From: Brevibacillus laterosporus
Lineage (GTDB): Bacteria; Bacillota; Bacilli; Brevibacillales; Brevibacillaceae
Direction: 5' to 3'
Assembly (NCBI GenBank): GCA_007833815.1
Contig: CP033464.1
Coordinates: 3,590,001-3,654,000, forward strand
Length of the DNA: 64,000 nt
Shown here: in pieces, positions 27,739 through 36,706 of the stretch
Layout of the letters: every line of letters begins with the position of its first letter
Numbering within the stretch: the stretch's first letter is position 1
The notes under the pieces: model-generated
Database searches by the model: none
Seen by the model: the letters and a program-made list of their open reading frames with translations, nothing else
Told to the model about the DNA's origin: nothing
Made by a program: the position numbers and the translations under genes

Positions 27739-30700
27739 TTACCTCCCACGTTTTCTTGCTTGTTTTTGTTTCTGCATCGCTTCTTTTCGTTTGAGAGCTA
27801 TTTCTCTATTCGAATCCAATGTTGGCACGATACTCATCTCTTGACTGAGTCTATGTGCCAATGTATGTATAGTGGGACAACGAAACATCTCAATAACCGG
27901 TAAGTTTCGTCTGAATATTGAATTAATTTCTTGGTGAGCAAATAGTAACCGATAGGAATCTCCACCAATATGAAAAAAGTGATCATGGATGCCTACTCGT
28001 TCAACTCCTAGTGCTTCCTGCCAAATTTTTGTCAAAACTCTTTCTATCTCGGTGACAGGAGCTACATAAGCTGTTTGATCATCCTTGCTGTTTAATTCAA
28101 CACTATTTAATTTTGTGCGATCGATTTTGCCATTTGGAGTCAACGGAATATCTTTTATGATCTTGATTACATTAGGAATCATGAAAAATGGAAGCTGGCT
28201 CTGTAGAAATACTCGCAATTCACCTGTTAGAGAAATAGAATGATCAAAATATCGAGAAAACGGCACAGCGTAAACCACCAGCTTCTTCCTGTATTTCCTA
28301 TTTTCTTCCACTACTGCCACACACTGCTTAACGGCTGGATGATTGCCTAGAACCTGTTCGATTTCTCCCATTTCAATTCTGTGTCCACGGATTTTTACTT
28401 GATCATCAATCCGACCTACGTATGCAATTCGTCCATTCGGTAAAAATCGGGCTAAATCTCCAGTGCGATAAAGTCGAATAGCCCCTTGCCAAAGCTCTTC
28501 AAACTCAATATAGACAAACTTTTCCCTAGTCAAGTCCTCCCGATTCAAATATCCGCGTGCTATACCTGCACCACCGATGTACACCTCACCTATAACACCA
28601 ACAGGAACAGGCTGTTGGTTCTCATCTAAAATAAATATTTTACAATTTGAAGTGGGCCTCCCAATATCCGGTGGTACTGGTTTGTCTATCGCTTCTGATT
28701 TATCTGTCTCTACATATTCACCACTAGATGAACATACGGTTGCTTCGGTTGGTCCATATGAATTCATAAAACGACGACCTTTCCCCCAGCGAACTGCAAT
28801 AGTAGCAGGACAAGCTTCTCCAGCTACCTCCAGAGTGCGAAGGTAAGGTAGTTTGGCATCAGGGAGTATAGCCATTACGGAGGGCGGAATTATTGCCATA
28901 TTAATTTTCTTCTCATGCAACCACTCAATCAATTGTTTTCCTGGAAGCAAGCGTTCTTTCGTATCCATGCATATTGTACTGCCGCTAGCAAGTGCAGGGA
29001 AGATTTCACGCACAGACGCATCAAAGCTGAATGAAGAGAATTGAATGATCCTAGTATCTTTCGAAAACCCATACAAGTCACGTGTAGCAAAAATCAAATT
29101 GCTAAGGCTTTTGTGTTCAATCATGACACCTTTGGGTTTGCCAGTCGAACCAGAGGTATAGATGACGTAAGCCAAGTCGTTAGGTTGCGGGAAGCATAGT
29201 GTCTCCAAAGACTGGCTATTTACACTTGTTTCATTATTCATTTCCGCTAGAGACTGTAGCACATCTATCCTTTCACCAGAAAAGTCGATGTTTGATAGAT
29301 CAAGCTCTCCAGAAGTGATTAAGACGGATGCAGCACTATCCTCCAACATGTACGCAATGCGTTCTGATGGGTAATCAGGGTCGATAGGCACATAGGCACC
29401 TCCCGCTTTACATACAGCTAACATGCTTACAATCATCTCAATGCTACGTGGAAGCATGATAGCAATAATGCTTTCTGGCCCAGCTTCTCTTCGCAAAGAA
29501 TGTGCCATACGAGTAGATAGTTCATCTAATTCTAGGTAACTTACCGTTTTCTCCCCAAACTCTACCGCATGATGCCCAGGTATCTGTCTCACTTGTTCTT
29601 TAAATAAATCTACAAAGGTTTTCTCTAGCGGATATTCTTTCTCTGTTCGATTCCAATCCACCAAAATCTTTGTTTTTTCTTCGAGAGTAAGCAAATCTAA
29701 CTCTCCAATATGTTTCATCGGGTTTATCAGAGCGTTTTCGATGAGTTTTTGGTATCGTTCGCTCCATATCTTGATCTCTTCTTCAGTAAATATCTCAAGA
29801 TGGTGATCAAAATCTAGTTGATAAATTTTGTTCTCACGCCTGTCTTTGATATGTAGGACTATCTCCTGTGGCTCGTATCCACTGAATTGTATGTCAGATG
29901 TATAATGCAGATCATCATGCATATCGAATTCTAATACCTGAAATTCCATTGCAATTGTAAATAGCTGCTGTACATTTGGGTGCTGCTCCCTCACCTTAGA
30001 TAATAAATTCTGATAGGGATATTTTTGATGTCGAAGCATTTGCCTTTGCTCTTTGGCAATCTCTTGACAATAGCTGACGAAATCTAAATCAGGATTTACC
30101 ATATGACGAAATGGTATTGTGCTTGCAAACATGCCAAACGCATGTTTATCACGTACATTTGAACGATTGCTAATAATATGTCCTACGATAATGTCCCTCT
30201 TGGCTGTAATCCGATAGAGGTAAAGATAGAAGGTTGCAAGGAAAAACACATAAGGACTTATCCCAAATTCTTCACAAAATGAATCAATGCGATCACGCAA
30301 ATCATCTTGTATGAACAATTTATGGCGTTCACTAGCAATATTTCGAGACAGCCCATCATGATCAGCAAGGCTAACTAATTCTGGGAAGTTTTCGAATTGA
30401 CTGCTCCAATAGGCTTCGTCCAACAAAAATCGTTTGGACTCAAGATATTCCCTTTCTCTATTAAGCATTTCAATATAGGAGGGTTTTACTTGCTTCTCCC
30501 GCTCTTCTCCCCTTGCTAAATGCTGATAACAAGAAACAATCTCTTTTATTGCATACAACATAGCCACACCATCAGCAATCAGATGACTGAACTTCATATA
30601 CAGCATCGTCTCTGCGTCAGTTTTTTGCAGTATGGCAAAATAATATAGTGGGCCTTCTGAAAACGAAAAGGGCTTTTTAGTCGTTTGGCTTAACCACTCT

Positions 30701-31017
30701 TGAATAACTTGTTCTCTCTGATGATGAAAACGAAAATCAAATATGGGTATACATGGATGGATGTCTTCGGCAATGATTTGCATTGGGAATTTATTATCAT
30801 TGCAGGATTGGCTGAAGATAGTTGTGAGGCGAATCGAGTCATTCTCACTGATAAATTGATGTATTGCTTTAATCAAAATATCATGATGAAGACTCGTAGA
30901 AAATGTAAATGAGGTAGCAAGATTCGTTGCCCCCAGATCTGGATAAATGTTTTCCACAAACCAAATTCGCTTTTGCGCATTGGTCAATGAATAGGACGGA
31001 ACTACTTCTACATGCAT
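27739..31017 (-). CDS. Nonribosomal peptide synthetase, first module C-A-PCP
   Basis: 1092 residues, the first gene of the operon. The N-terminal condensation domain has SHLIADG (about 142), so an upstream acyl group may be joined to the first amino acid. The adenylation domain has YTSGSTGKPKGVM (about 620), NSYGPTE and YRTGDLAR. I read its code as D-A-R-I-E-A-S-V-C-K. It is unusual in having Arg and Glu in the pocket and I cannot assign it. The carrier serine is in IGGDSYRL near residue 1020. A basic tail (QKQKQARKRG) may be a docking element for the PKS, whose gene starts 6 bp later. Confidence 0.94.
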   Translation of the reverse strand: MHVEVVPSYSLTNAQKRIWFVENIYPDLGATNLATSFTFSTSLHHDILIKAIHQFISENDSIRLTTIFSQSCNDNKFPMQIIAEDIHPCIPIFDFRFHHQREQVIQEWLSQTTKKPFSFSEGPLYYFAILQKTDAETMLYMKFSHLIADGVAMLYAIKEIVSCYQHLARGEEREKQVKPSYIEMLNREREYLESKRFLLDEAYWSSQFENFPELVSLADHDGLSRNIASERHKLFIQDDLRDRIDSFCEEFGISPYVFFLATFYLYLYRITAKRDIIVGHIISNRSNVRDKHAFGMFASTIPFRHMVNPDLDFVSYCQEIAKEQRQMLRHQKYPYQNLLSKVREQHPNVQQLFTIAMEFQVLEFDMHDDLHYTSDIQFSGYEPQEIVLHIKDRRENKIYQLDFDHHLEIFTEEEIKIWSERYQKLIENALINPMKHIGELDLLTLEEKTKILVDWNRTEKEYPLEKTFVDLFKEQVRQIPGHHAVEFGEKTVSYLELDELSTRMAHSLRREAGPESIIAIMLPRSIEMIVSMLAVCKAGGAYVPIDPDYPSERIAYMLEDSAASVLITSGELDLSNIDFSGERIDVLQSLAEMNNETSVNSQSLETLCFPQPNDLAYVIYTSGSTGKPKGVMIEHKSLSNLIFATRDLYGFSKDTRIIQFSSFSFDASVREIFPALASGSTICMDTKERLLPGKQLIEWLHEKKINMAIIPPSVMAILPDAKLPYLRTLEVAGEACPATIAVRWGKGRRFMNSYGPTEATVCSSSGEYVETDKSEAIDKPVPPDIGRPTSNCKIFILDENQQPVPVGVIGEVYIGGAGIARGYLNREDLTREKFVYIEFEELWQGAIRLYRTGDLARFLPNGRIAYVGRIDDQVKIRGHRIEMGEIEQVLGNHPAVKQCVAVVEENRKYRKKLVVYAVPFSRYFDHSISLTGELRVFLQSQLPFFMIPNVIKIIKDIPLTPNGKIDRTKLNSVELNSKDDQTAYVAPVTEIERVLTKIWQEALGVERVGIHDHFFHIGGDSYRLLFAHQEINSIFRRNLPVIEMFRCPTIHTLAHRLSQEMSIVPTLDSNREIALKRKEAMQKQKQARKRGR

Positions 31018-31394
31018 AAAAGCTACCCCCCTTATTTAGAAACTTGGCTCCACCAAACCTTTGGCAGAGCCTTAGCTGAACGTATGAGACAAGATTTTTA
31101 CGAATTCTTATCTATGACAAATAAATTATGGATAAACCTCCCATTGTATCCGCTCGACAACGGGCTAGATGAATTTTGATAGACATTCCTCCTCTATACA
31201 TAAAAAAGTAAATTTTTATGTATATTTTTATTATTTAACAAATACTTAACTAAATTATCCTAATTAAACCTTGAAATGTCAATATAATTTGAATGTTTTT
31301 TTATTAAAACTAAACAAAAACAAATAAAGGATTTGCTTCCATTATATAGAAATAAATAAGTGTTTCTAAATTTATGCCAAGGAGAGTGTTTGAA

Positions 31395-31913
31395 ATGAAA
31401 AAAGGTCTTGCAGCCCTGATGGTTGGCACAATTCTAGCCAGCATGTATTTTGCTCCAGCTTATGCCTCAACAGATCATAAAGGGATAGATTCAAAAACGA
31501 TAAGAAATGTAAAAACACTTGAAGCGAAGGTTTCCGATCCTAATCGATTCAATGGTTTACGTGTTAAGGTTGTCGATGAAGCCACTGTATTTTTGATTAT
31601 GGATGGGAAGAAAAGAGGAATTGTTAGCTCTGAAGTTTATGTTAGATTGTTCCGTTCATGGGACGGCATTCAATCGTTCTTGTCACTTGATGGCATCCCT
31701 GATGGACAGGTTATCAACGAAAACACACAATTGATAAAATATCAAAACAATCCAACTGTATATTTAGTAGACCACGAGAATGGAAGGACTGTTAAACGTG
31801 GCTTTGTTAGTGCGGAGGTATTTAATAAATACAGCTTTGATTGGAATAAAATAATTACGCTTCCTGACTCAATGCAAAATATTATTCCTGACGGTACTCC
31901 AATTAGGAATTAA
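31395..31913 (+). CDS. Secreted protein with two repeats, unknown function
   Basis: 172 residues from MKKGLAALMVG, chosen because AAGGAGAG precedes this ATG; an ATG seven codons upstream lacks a site. A Sec signal peptide ends near AYAS. The mature part has two related units, one with VFLIMDGKKRGIVSSEVY and IPDGQVI, the other with VYLVDHENGRTVKRGFVSAEVF and IPDGTPI. Such repeats occur in surface proteins of Brevibacillus-like bacteria, to my recollection. It is divergent from the NRPS-PKS operon, with 377 bp of AT-rich promoter sequence between them. A functional link is unproven. Confidence 0.75.
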   Translation: MKKGLAALMVGTILASMYFAPAYASTDHKGIDSKTIRNVKTLEAKVSDPNRFNGLRVKVVDEATVFLIMDGKKRGIVSSEVYVRLFRSWDGIQSFLSLDGIPDGQVINENTQLIKYQNNPTVYLVDHENGRTVKRGFVSAEVFNKYSFDWNKIITLPDSMQNIIPDGTPIRN

Positions 31914-31937
31914 ATGGTACTTTAAAACAATTTGAAA

Positions 31938-31999
31938 AACACCTCTTAAAGTGGTTGTTTGCCTTGTCTGTATGATGTGTTGCCAATTTAAGAGGTGTT
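31938..31999. terminator. Hairpin after the secreted-protein gene
   Basis: AACACCTCTTAAA and TTTAAGAGGTGTT form a perfect 13-bp stem with a long 36-nt loop, 24 bp past the stop. Confidence 0.5.
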
Positions 32000-32067
32000 C
32001 CTATGTCATTCATCATTTTAATATAACGGTAAATATGAATCTTGTCGTCCCTTTAATTCCCTTCCTT

Positions 32068-32106
32068 AACCACACTTGTGTCACAAGAACTGACAGAAAT
32101 GTGGTT
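32068..32106. repeat. Solitary palindrome resembling the Tn7-like end motif
   Basis: AACCACACTTGTGTCA, a 7-bp spacer, and TGACAGAAATGTGGTT form a dyad with 14 of 16 positions matching. It resembles the GGTAACCACATTTGTGTCA palindrome of the transposon end at 12079 in both sequence and spacing. No transposon genes adjoin it. Confidence 0.45.
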
Positions 32107-32157
32107 GATCTATCACATCTAACTAAAGATATGAACAAATCATTTTAGAGGGCAATT

Positions 32158-33072
32158 TCAAATTTTATATGCACGAGCTGTGAAATGAAATAATTGTGGA
32201 ATCGCAATGCCTATGAAAATTAACAGAACACCTATCCACTGTGAGAAAAAGACAGCTTCTTTTAAAATAAGTACAGATAAAATCACTGTAACTGGCAACT
32301 CAGCTGTCGCAAGAATAGTAGCAAGCCCAGAACCGATTTTCGGAATTCCAATTGAGAAGGCAATAGAAGGAATTACAATACTAAAAGTTCCTAAAGCTAT
32401 TCCATATTTCCATAAACCCTTACCAAGTGCGCCATCATAAATAAATGTTGGTGGGAAAACGATGAGGATTAGCACCAGTGCACCAGTTATGAGCAATACA
32501 CTACGTGGAAATGCTGGAATGTCCACTGCTACTTTTCCACTAACAAAAATATAACATGCAAAAGAAATTGCTGATAATAACCCTAAGATTATCCCTTTTA
32601 TTTCAAGATTATGAAAGGATTGTTCCAGTAAGCCACTTGAAAGAGCTGTCCCAACTAATAAGAATAAAACAGAAATGACTTTTTCTTTTGAGGGTAATGT
32701 CTTTGTTGAGATCATCTCAATAATTATACCGATCCAAACGAATTGAAATAATAGAACGATACAGATAGAAGCAGGAATACTTGTTTGTAATGCACCATAA
32801 TAACAGATACCAGTTAAACTAGCCGATGTACCTGCAAAAAATAACACAAGAGCTTGTTTTAATGGGACTCGGTGTCTAAAAAATAATAACGTCAGTAAAA
32901 GTAATAACAGCCATCCAACTAAATATTGACTCCCAATGACTTCTCCAAGTGTGAAACCATTACGATACGCAAGTTTTACAAATATAGCCAAAACGCCAAT
33001 GCTACACGCTCCTAATAAAACAAGAAAGGAATAACGAAACAATTCAAGCCTCCTTATATACGAAATATACAA
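32158..33072 (-). CDS. EamA/DMT-family transporter, probable exporter
   Basis: 304 residues, ten predicted helices in two EamA repeats (for example LGACSIGVLAIFVKLAYRNG in the first and SFACYIFVSGK in the second). Members mostly export amino acids or small metabolites. It is the last gene after an aminotransferase (21-bp gap) and a PLP decarboxylase in one operon, so it may export the product of those enzymes or take up a precursor. Confidence 0.9.
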   Translation of the reverse strand: MYISYIRRLELFRYSFLVLLGACSIGVLAIFVKLAYRNGFTLGEVIGSQYLVGWLLLLLLTLLFFRHRVPLKQALVLFFAGTSASLTGICYYGALQTSIPASICIVLLFQFVWIGIIIEMISTKTLPSKEKVISVLFLLVGTALSSGLLEQSFHNLEIKGIILGLLSAISFACYIFVSGKVAVDIPAFPRSVLLITGALVLILIVFPPTFIYDGALGKGLWKYGIALGTFSIVIPSIAFSIGIPKIGSGLATILATAELPVTVILSVLILKEAVFFSQWIGVLLIFIGIAIPQLFHFTARAYKI

Positions 33073-33093
33073 AAATATTTGAATAACCTTTTT

Positions 33094-34266
33094 TTACGTT
33101 GCCATACTTACTTTTATATTTTTTAAGCGTGAAATTACTTCCTCTAAAACTACAATGTCTTTGACAAGTGCTATACGCACGTAACCTGCTCCGCCCGCAC
33201 CAAATCCACTCCCCGGTGAAAGTAAGATGCCCGCATTGTCTAAGAGATAACTTACAAAATCTTGATCACCCATTTTTTCATACTGTTCAGGGATTTTTGT
33301 CCAAATAAAGAAAGATGCTTTTGATTTTTGAACATCCCATCCTAATTTTTGAAGCTCTGGCACAAAATAATCCATTCGTTCTTGATATCGTTTTGTTTGC
33401 TCCGAAGCATAGTACTCCATATTATTTAAAGCATCTATTGCAACACTTTGGAACGGTAAAAACATCCCAAAATCAATATTGAACTTCATTGTTCTTAAAC
33501 CTTGTAATACCTTTTTATTTCCTAAAGCAAAGCCAATACGCCACCCTGCTACGTTGCAAGATTTACTCAAACTATACAGCTCAACAGCAACATCCTTCCC
33601 ACCGGATAATGATAGAATACTAGGTACTTCTACATCATTATAGGAGATTTCCGCATAAGCTAAATCATGTATAACAACAAAATCATATTTTTTTGCAAGG
33701 GCAATGACTTTTGCTAAATACTCTTTGGATAAAACGGTTGCGGTTGGATTTCCTGGTGAACAAAGAACCATGACTTTAGCTTTTTGTAAATCTTCTTCTG
33801 AAATTTGAGTTAAATCTGGTAAGAAGGTTTCTTTGTCACAAGGAAAATAAATAGGAACCCCTCCTACTAAATGTAAACAATTCATATAGACGCTGTACGA
33901 AGGAGATGGTACAAGAACACTGTCCCCTTCATCTAACAGAGAAGATAGCAAATAGTAAATCCCTTCTTTTGTACCTAATACATCTAAAACTTCAGTTTCA
34001 TGACATAAGCTCACTCCAAAACGACGTTCATAATAAGAAGTAATCGCCTTTTTTAATTTTTTCCCTATTTCGGGGGTGAAATCGCCATAGCCATGAAAGC
34101 TTGGATTTGAAATGTATTCTTTTAATTTTTCAACTAATACGGGATTTGGTGAACCATCTGGATTTCCGATTGCTAAATTAATTACAGGTCTCTTTTGCTT
34201 CTGTAGCTTGGCCTCAATAAAGCTAAATGCATCTTCTGGAAGGGTTTCGATGTAGGTTTTTGCCAT
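33094..34266 (-). CDS. PLP-dependent aminotransferase, class I (AlaC/DapL-like)
   Basis: 390 residues. Fold type I markers are visible: LAIGNPDGSPNP at the start, NPTATVLSKEYL, VIHDLAYAEISYND, the PLP lysine in LYSLSKSCNVAGWRIGFALG (about 233) and the C-terminal Arg in AGYVRIALV. It is closest in style to the alanine/LL-diaminopimelate aminotransferase group. In this operon it could deaminate the product, or supply the substrate, of the neighbouring decarboxylase. The substrate is unknown. Confidence 0.9.
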   Translation of the reverse strand: MAKTYIETLPEDAFSFIEAKLQKQKRPVINLAIGNPDGSPNPVLVEKLKEYISNPSFHGYGDFTPEIGKKLKKAITSYYERRFGVSLCHETEVLDVLGTKEGIYYLLSSLLDEGDSVLVPSPSYSVYMNCLHLVGGVPIYFPCDKETFLPDLTQISEEDLQKAKVMVLCSPGNPTATVLSKEYLAKVIALAKKYDFVVIHDLAYAEISYNDVEVPSILSLSGGKDVAVELYSLSKSCNVAGWRIGFALGNKKVLQGLRTMKFNIDFGMFLPFQSVAIDALNNMEYYASEQTKRYQERMDYFVPELQKLGWDVQKSKASFFIWTKIPEQYEKMGDQDFVSYLLDNAGILLSPGSGFGAGGAGYVRIALVKDIVVLEEVISRLKNIKVSMAT

Positions 34267-34313
34267 TAAAAAGCTCCTTTTTAATCATATTTATCTCTGT
34301 TATTAAGAGATTA

Positions 34314-35951
34314 TCAGCGGATTGGTTTTTCTAAGAGACGATTCTCAATTACAATTTCACCTGATATTACTTTCATTTCAAATTCGTAAATACATGATGC
34401 TAATTTGCTTATAATCTCTCCCGTTTTATCCTCAGAAAATAAAGACATTGGGTATAGTAAAAAAGCAATTTTCATTCTATCCTCTGGATTCACTTTAAAT
34501 TCTGGTACAATACTAATTAATGGAATTTCTCGTCCTTTATTAGTTTCGTTCCAACAATATTGAATGAATGTTTTGGCAATCTCACTCGAATCAAAATCGG
34601 AAGAATTTAATCGAATTCGGTTAAATGAAATCGTAAAAACAATTTCCCAGCCGAGTGAAGCAGTATTAATAACAGACAAACCACTTACGTTTTCTATTTC
34701 TTTTTTAAACAATAAACTTAATGTATGTAGTCGGACTAAATATTCTTGAAAACCTGTTTTCCCTAAACGATTCATTGCTACCCAAGCAGCAGCGATGCCG
34801 GTAGCTGGTCGAGAATTTTCAATGGTGTATCGATAGGCACGAAAATTACCAGATTCATAGTCGTTTTCTCCGTATGAATATGTACCTTCATTCAAGCGAT
34901 TAAAACATTCATCTGTTTTTGAAATAAATAAACTTGTTGAATATGGGCATAAACCATTTTTATGCATATCTACACCGAATGAGTCAAAACGAGAAACACC
35001 TTCCATTTTTTGTACTGCTCGCTTAATTTTGAAACGGATTTCAGGATTTTCAACTCGTTGTTCCCATTCTTTTTCACTTAAACCCATAAAATGAAACCAC
35101 AGCCAACCGATAACACTATCTAGATGAAAATATGGGAAATACGTTTGGTTCGTTTCTTTAAAAACCTGCTCTACACATTGATAAACTTCATTTGTATCAT
35201 CACAAGCAAAATTAATTGTGGTTCCACCGCAGCATACAATGGCTGCAATACGCTTTCCTTTAGCTAATTGCTCTTGAATAACCTGTTTTAATTTATCTAT
35301 ATCCATACGCCAATCTTCTTTTGTTCCAATACGAATACATTGATTCGCTCCTAATCCAAGTATTGAACATACATGTTCAACACAATAGTGTGCTCCCTCA
35401 TTTGTTAACACGACGAGATCATTTGGGATGCCTTCACGTCTTGACTCGGGGGCGATTTTTGAAATTGCTGATTTTATGGCATAAAAAAGTGTTAATTTTC
35501 CGCCATTACAAGAAATCCCATACGATTGATCCCAGCCTACTAAACGACCAATGGCCCTTGCTATGCGTTGTTCAAATAATATGGTTTTTCCACCAAAAGC
35601 ATCCATTAGACTATTTGAATTGTATAATTGCGTCATTGTTGTTGCAGCCACTGTATCTAACAATGGTGATGGGACCATATTAAAGAGCGAATATGGGGAA
35701 TGTGGTCGAATACTTCCTTCGAACATTTCAGAAAGGCTCGTAAAGACTTCCTCTGTATTTTTTCCTGTTTCAGGCATATAACTCTTTTTTAACTCTTCTT
35801 TATAAAGAAATGTCTCTGAAGCGAATTTAGGGTTAAGATGATTATTGGCTTTAAGCTGTTTTTGAAGGAGGGCTGTTTTGGTTAATAACGTTTCTAAATT
35901 ATCTTCTTGGGGATGTAAAAACTCTTTTTCTACAATTGTTTTTTTTATCAT
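34314..35951 (-). CDS. Group II PLP-dependent amino acid decarboxylase
   Basis: 545 residues. The PLP lysine lies in SFGVDMHKNGLCPYS (about 325), the hallmark D-x-H-K of group II decarboxylases (glutamate, diaminobutyrate, aromatic amino acids). The Asp of FHLDSVIGW and GTTINFACDD fit the cofactor pocket. The substrate class cannot be told from sequence. It is the first gene of the decarboxylase-aminotransferase-exporter operon and has a GGAGG-like site. Confidence 0.88.
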   Translation of the reverse strand: MIKKTIVEKEFLHPQEDNLETLLTKTALLQKQLKANNHLNPKFASETFLYKEELKKSYMPETGKNTEEVFTSLSEMFEGSIRPHSPYSLFNMVPSPLLDTVAATTMTQLYNSNSLMDAFGGKTILFEQRIARAIGRLVGWDQSYGISCNGGKLTLFYAIKSAISKIAPESRREGIPNDLVVLTNEGAHYCVEHVCSILGLGANQCIRIGTKEDWRMDIDKLKQVIQEQLAKGKRIAAIVCCGGTTINFACDDTNEVYQCVEQVFKETNQTYFPYFHLDSVIGWLWFHFMGLSEKEWEQRVENPEIRFKIKRAVQKMEGVSRFDSFGVDMHKNGLCPYSTSLFISKTDECFNRLNEGTYSYGENDYESGNFRAYRYTIENSRPATGIAAAWVAMNRLGKTGFQEYLVRLHTLSLLFKKEIENVSGLSVINTASLGWEIVFTISFNRIRLNSSDFDSSEIAKTFIQYCWNETNKGREIPLISIVPEFKVNPEDRMKIAFLLYPMSLFSEDKTGEIISKLASCIYEFEMKVISGEIVIENRLLEKPIR

Positions 35952-36165
35952 GTCTGATCCTCCATTATTACTACTCTGCTTCCATATTTGCGTCTAAGAA
36001 ATAGCGTACATCTTTTTTTATATTGGTTTGCATAAAGTAATTTTGCGTTATTGATTGCACCTCCTATGTCGAGAGTTATATGGAAATTATGAATACTATT
36101 CGTGCTTCTAATACAATTTCAGCTATAATTTGAATTGTCTTACCACTTGAAATTATATTGTTAAT

Positions 36166-36190
36166 AATATAACCTATTTTAGGTTATATT
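36166..36190. promoter_or_regulatory. 25-bp perfect palindrome upstream of the decarboxylase operon
   Basis: AATATAACCTA, TTT, TAGGTTATATT is a perfect 11+3+11 dyad about 215 bp upstream of the decarboxylase start. It looks like a dimeric repressor operator. It could serve either divergent unit. No regulator gene is adjacent. The rest of 35952-36278 shows no gene. Confidence 0.45.
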
Positions 36191-36278
36191 GTCGATATTT
36201 GTATGTGAATACAAAAAAACAATTTGCATGCATAAGAGTAAAGTTGCATTATTTTCGGACTTTTTAGTCTTCTGTTCC

Positions 36279-36307
36279 TTTACTGATTGATAAAAATAGA
36301 GTATGAT
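36279..36307 (+). promoter_or_regulatory. Sigma-A-type promoter of the MutS2-like gene
   Basis: TTTACT, a 17-bp spacer, then TATGAT. The start of transcription would be near 36314, leaving a leader of about 390 nt. Confidence 0.5.
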
Positions 36308-36313
36308 GGTTAT

Positions 36314-36706
36314 GTTATATAGATTTCAATGAGTGAACAAAAATAAATAATGAGAGGTGCTTTTTTTGAGTCTGGTCGTATCTTCTAAATAGGAAAATTT
36401 AATGAAATAAATCATTGTGATGGGTATATTTGATTGTAATGGATACCCTTATTTTTTCATTGATTTATTTAGTTTACCTATGAAGATACCTACCATACTT
36501 TTAGAAAGCATGTAATCCCATTCTATTCCGTATCTATGCGTTTTTTATGCTAGTACATGTAATAGTTATTGGTTTTACATTTGCCTTATGAATGTATGAA
36601 AAGCTGTGGTATCCCCGCAGCTTTTTTTATTTTCTTTTTAACTCATTGAAACCTAAAGCTGGGTATCTTCATAATGATTTACATTATCATTGTGAGGAGA
36701 ATAGAA
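36314..36706 (+). promoter_or_regulatory. Long structured leader with small ORF and terminator (attenuator candidate)
   Basis: The leader holds an AGAGGTG site followed by a nine-codon frame TTG...TAG at 36366-36392 (MSLVVSSK). A large hairpin follows (36411-36472), with AAATAAATCA/TGATTTATTT outside and GGGTAT/ATACCC inside. Then comes an intrinsic terminator at 36599-36628 (AAAAGCTG/CAGCTTTT and a T run). TATGAAGATACC near 36479 is complementary to GGTATCTTCATA at 36662-36673, just upstream of the ribosome binding site, so alternative folds are possible. This plan resembles ribosome-mediated attenuators of antibiotic-resistance genes. Confidence 0.5.
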
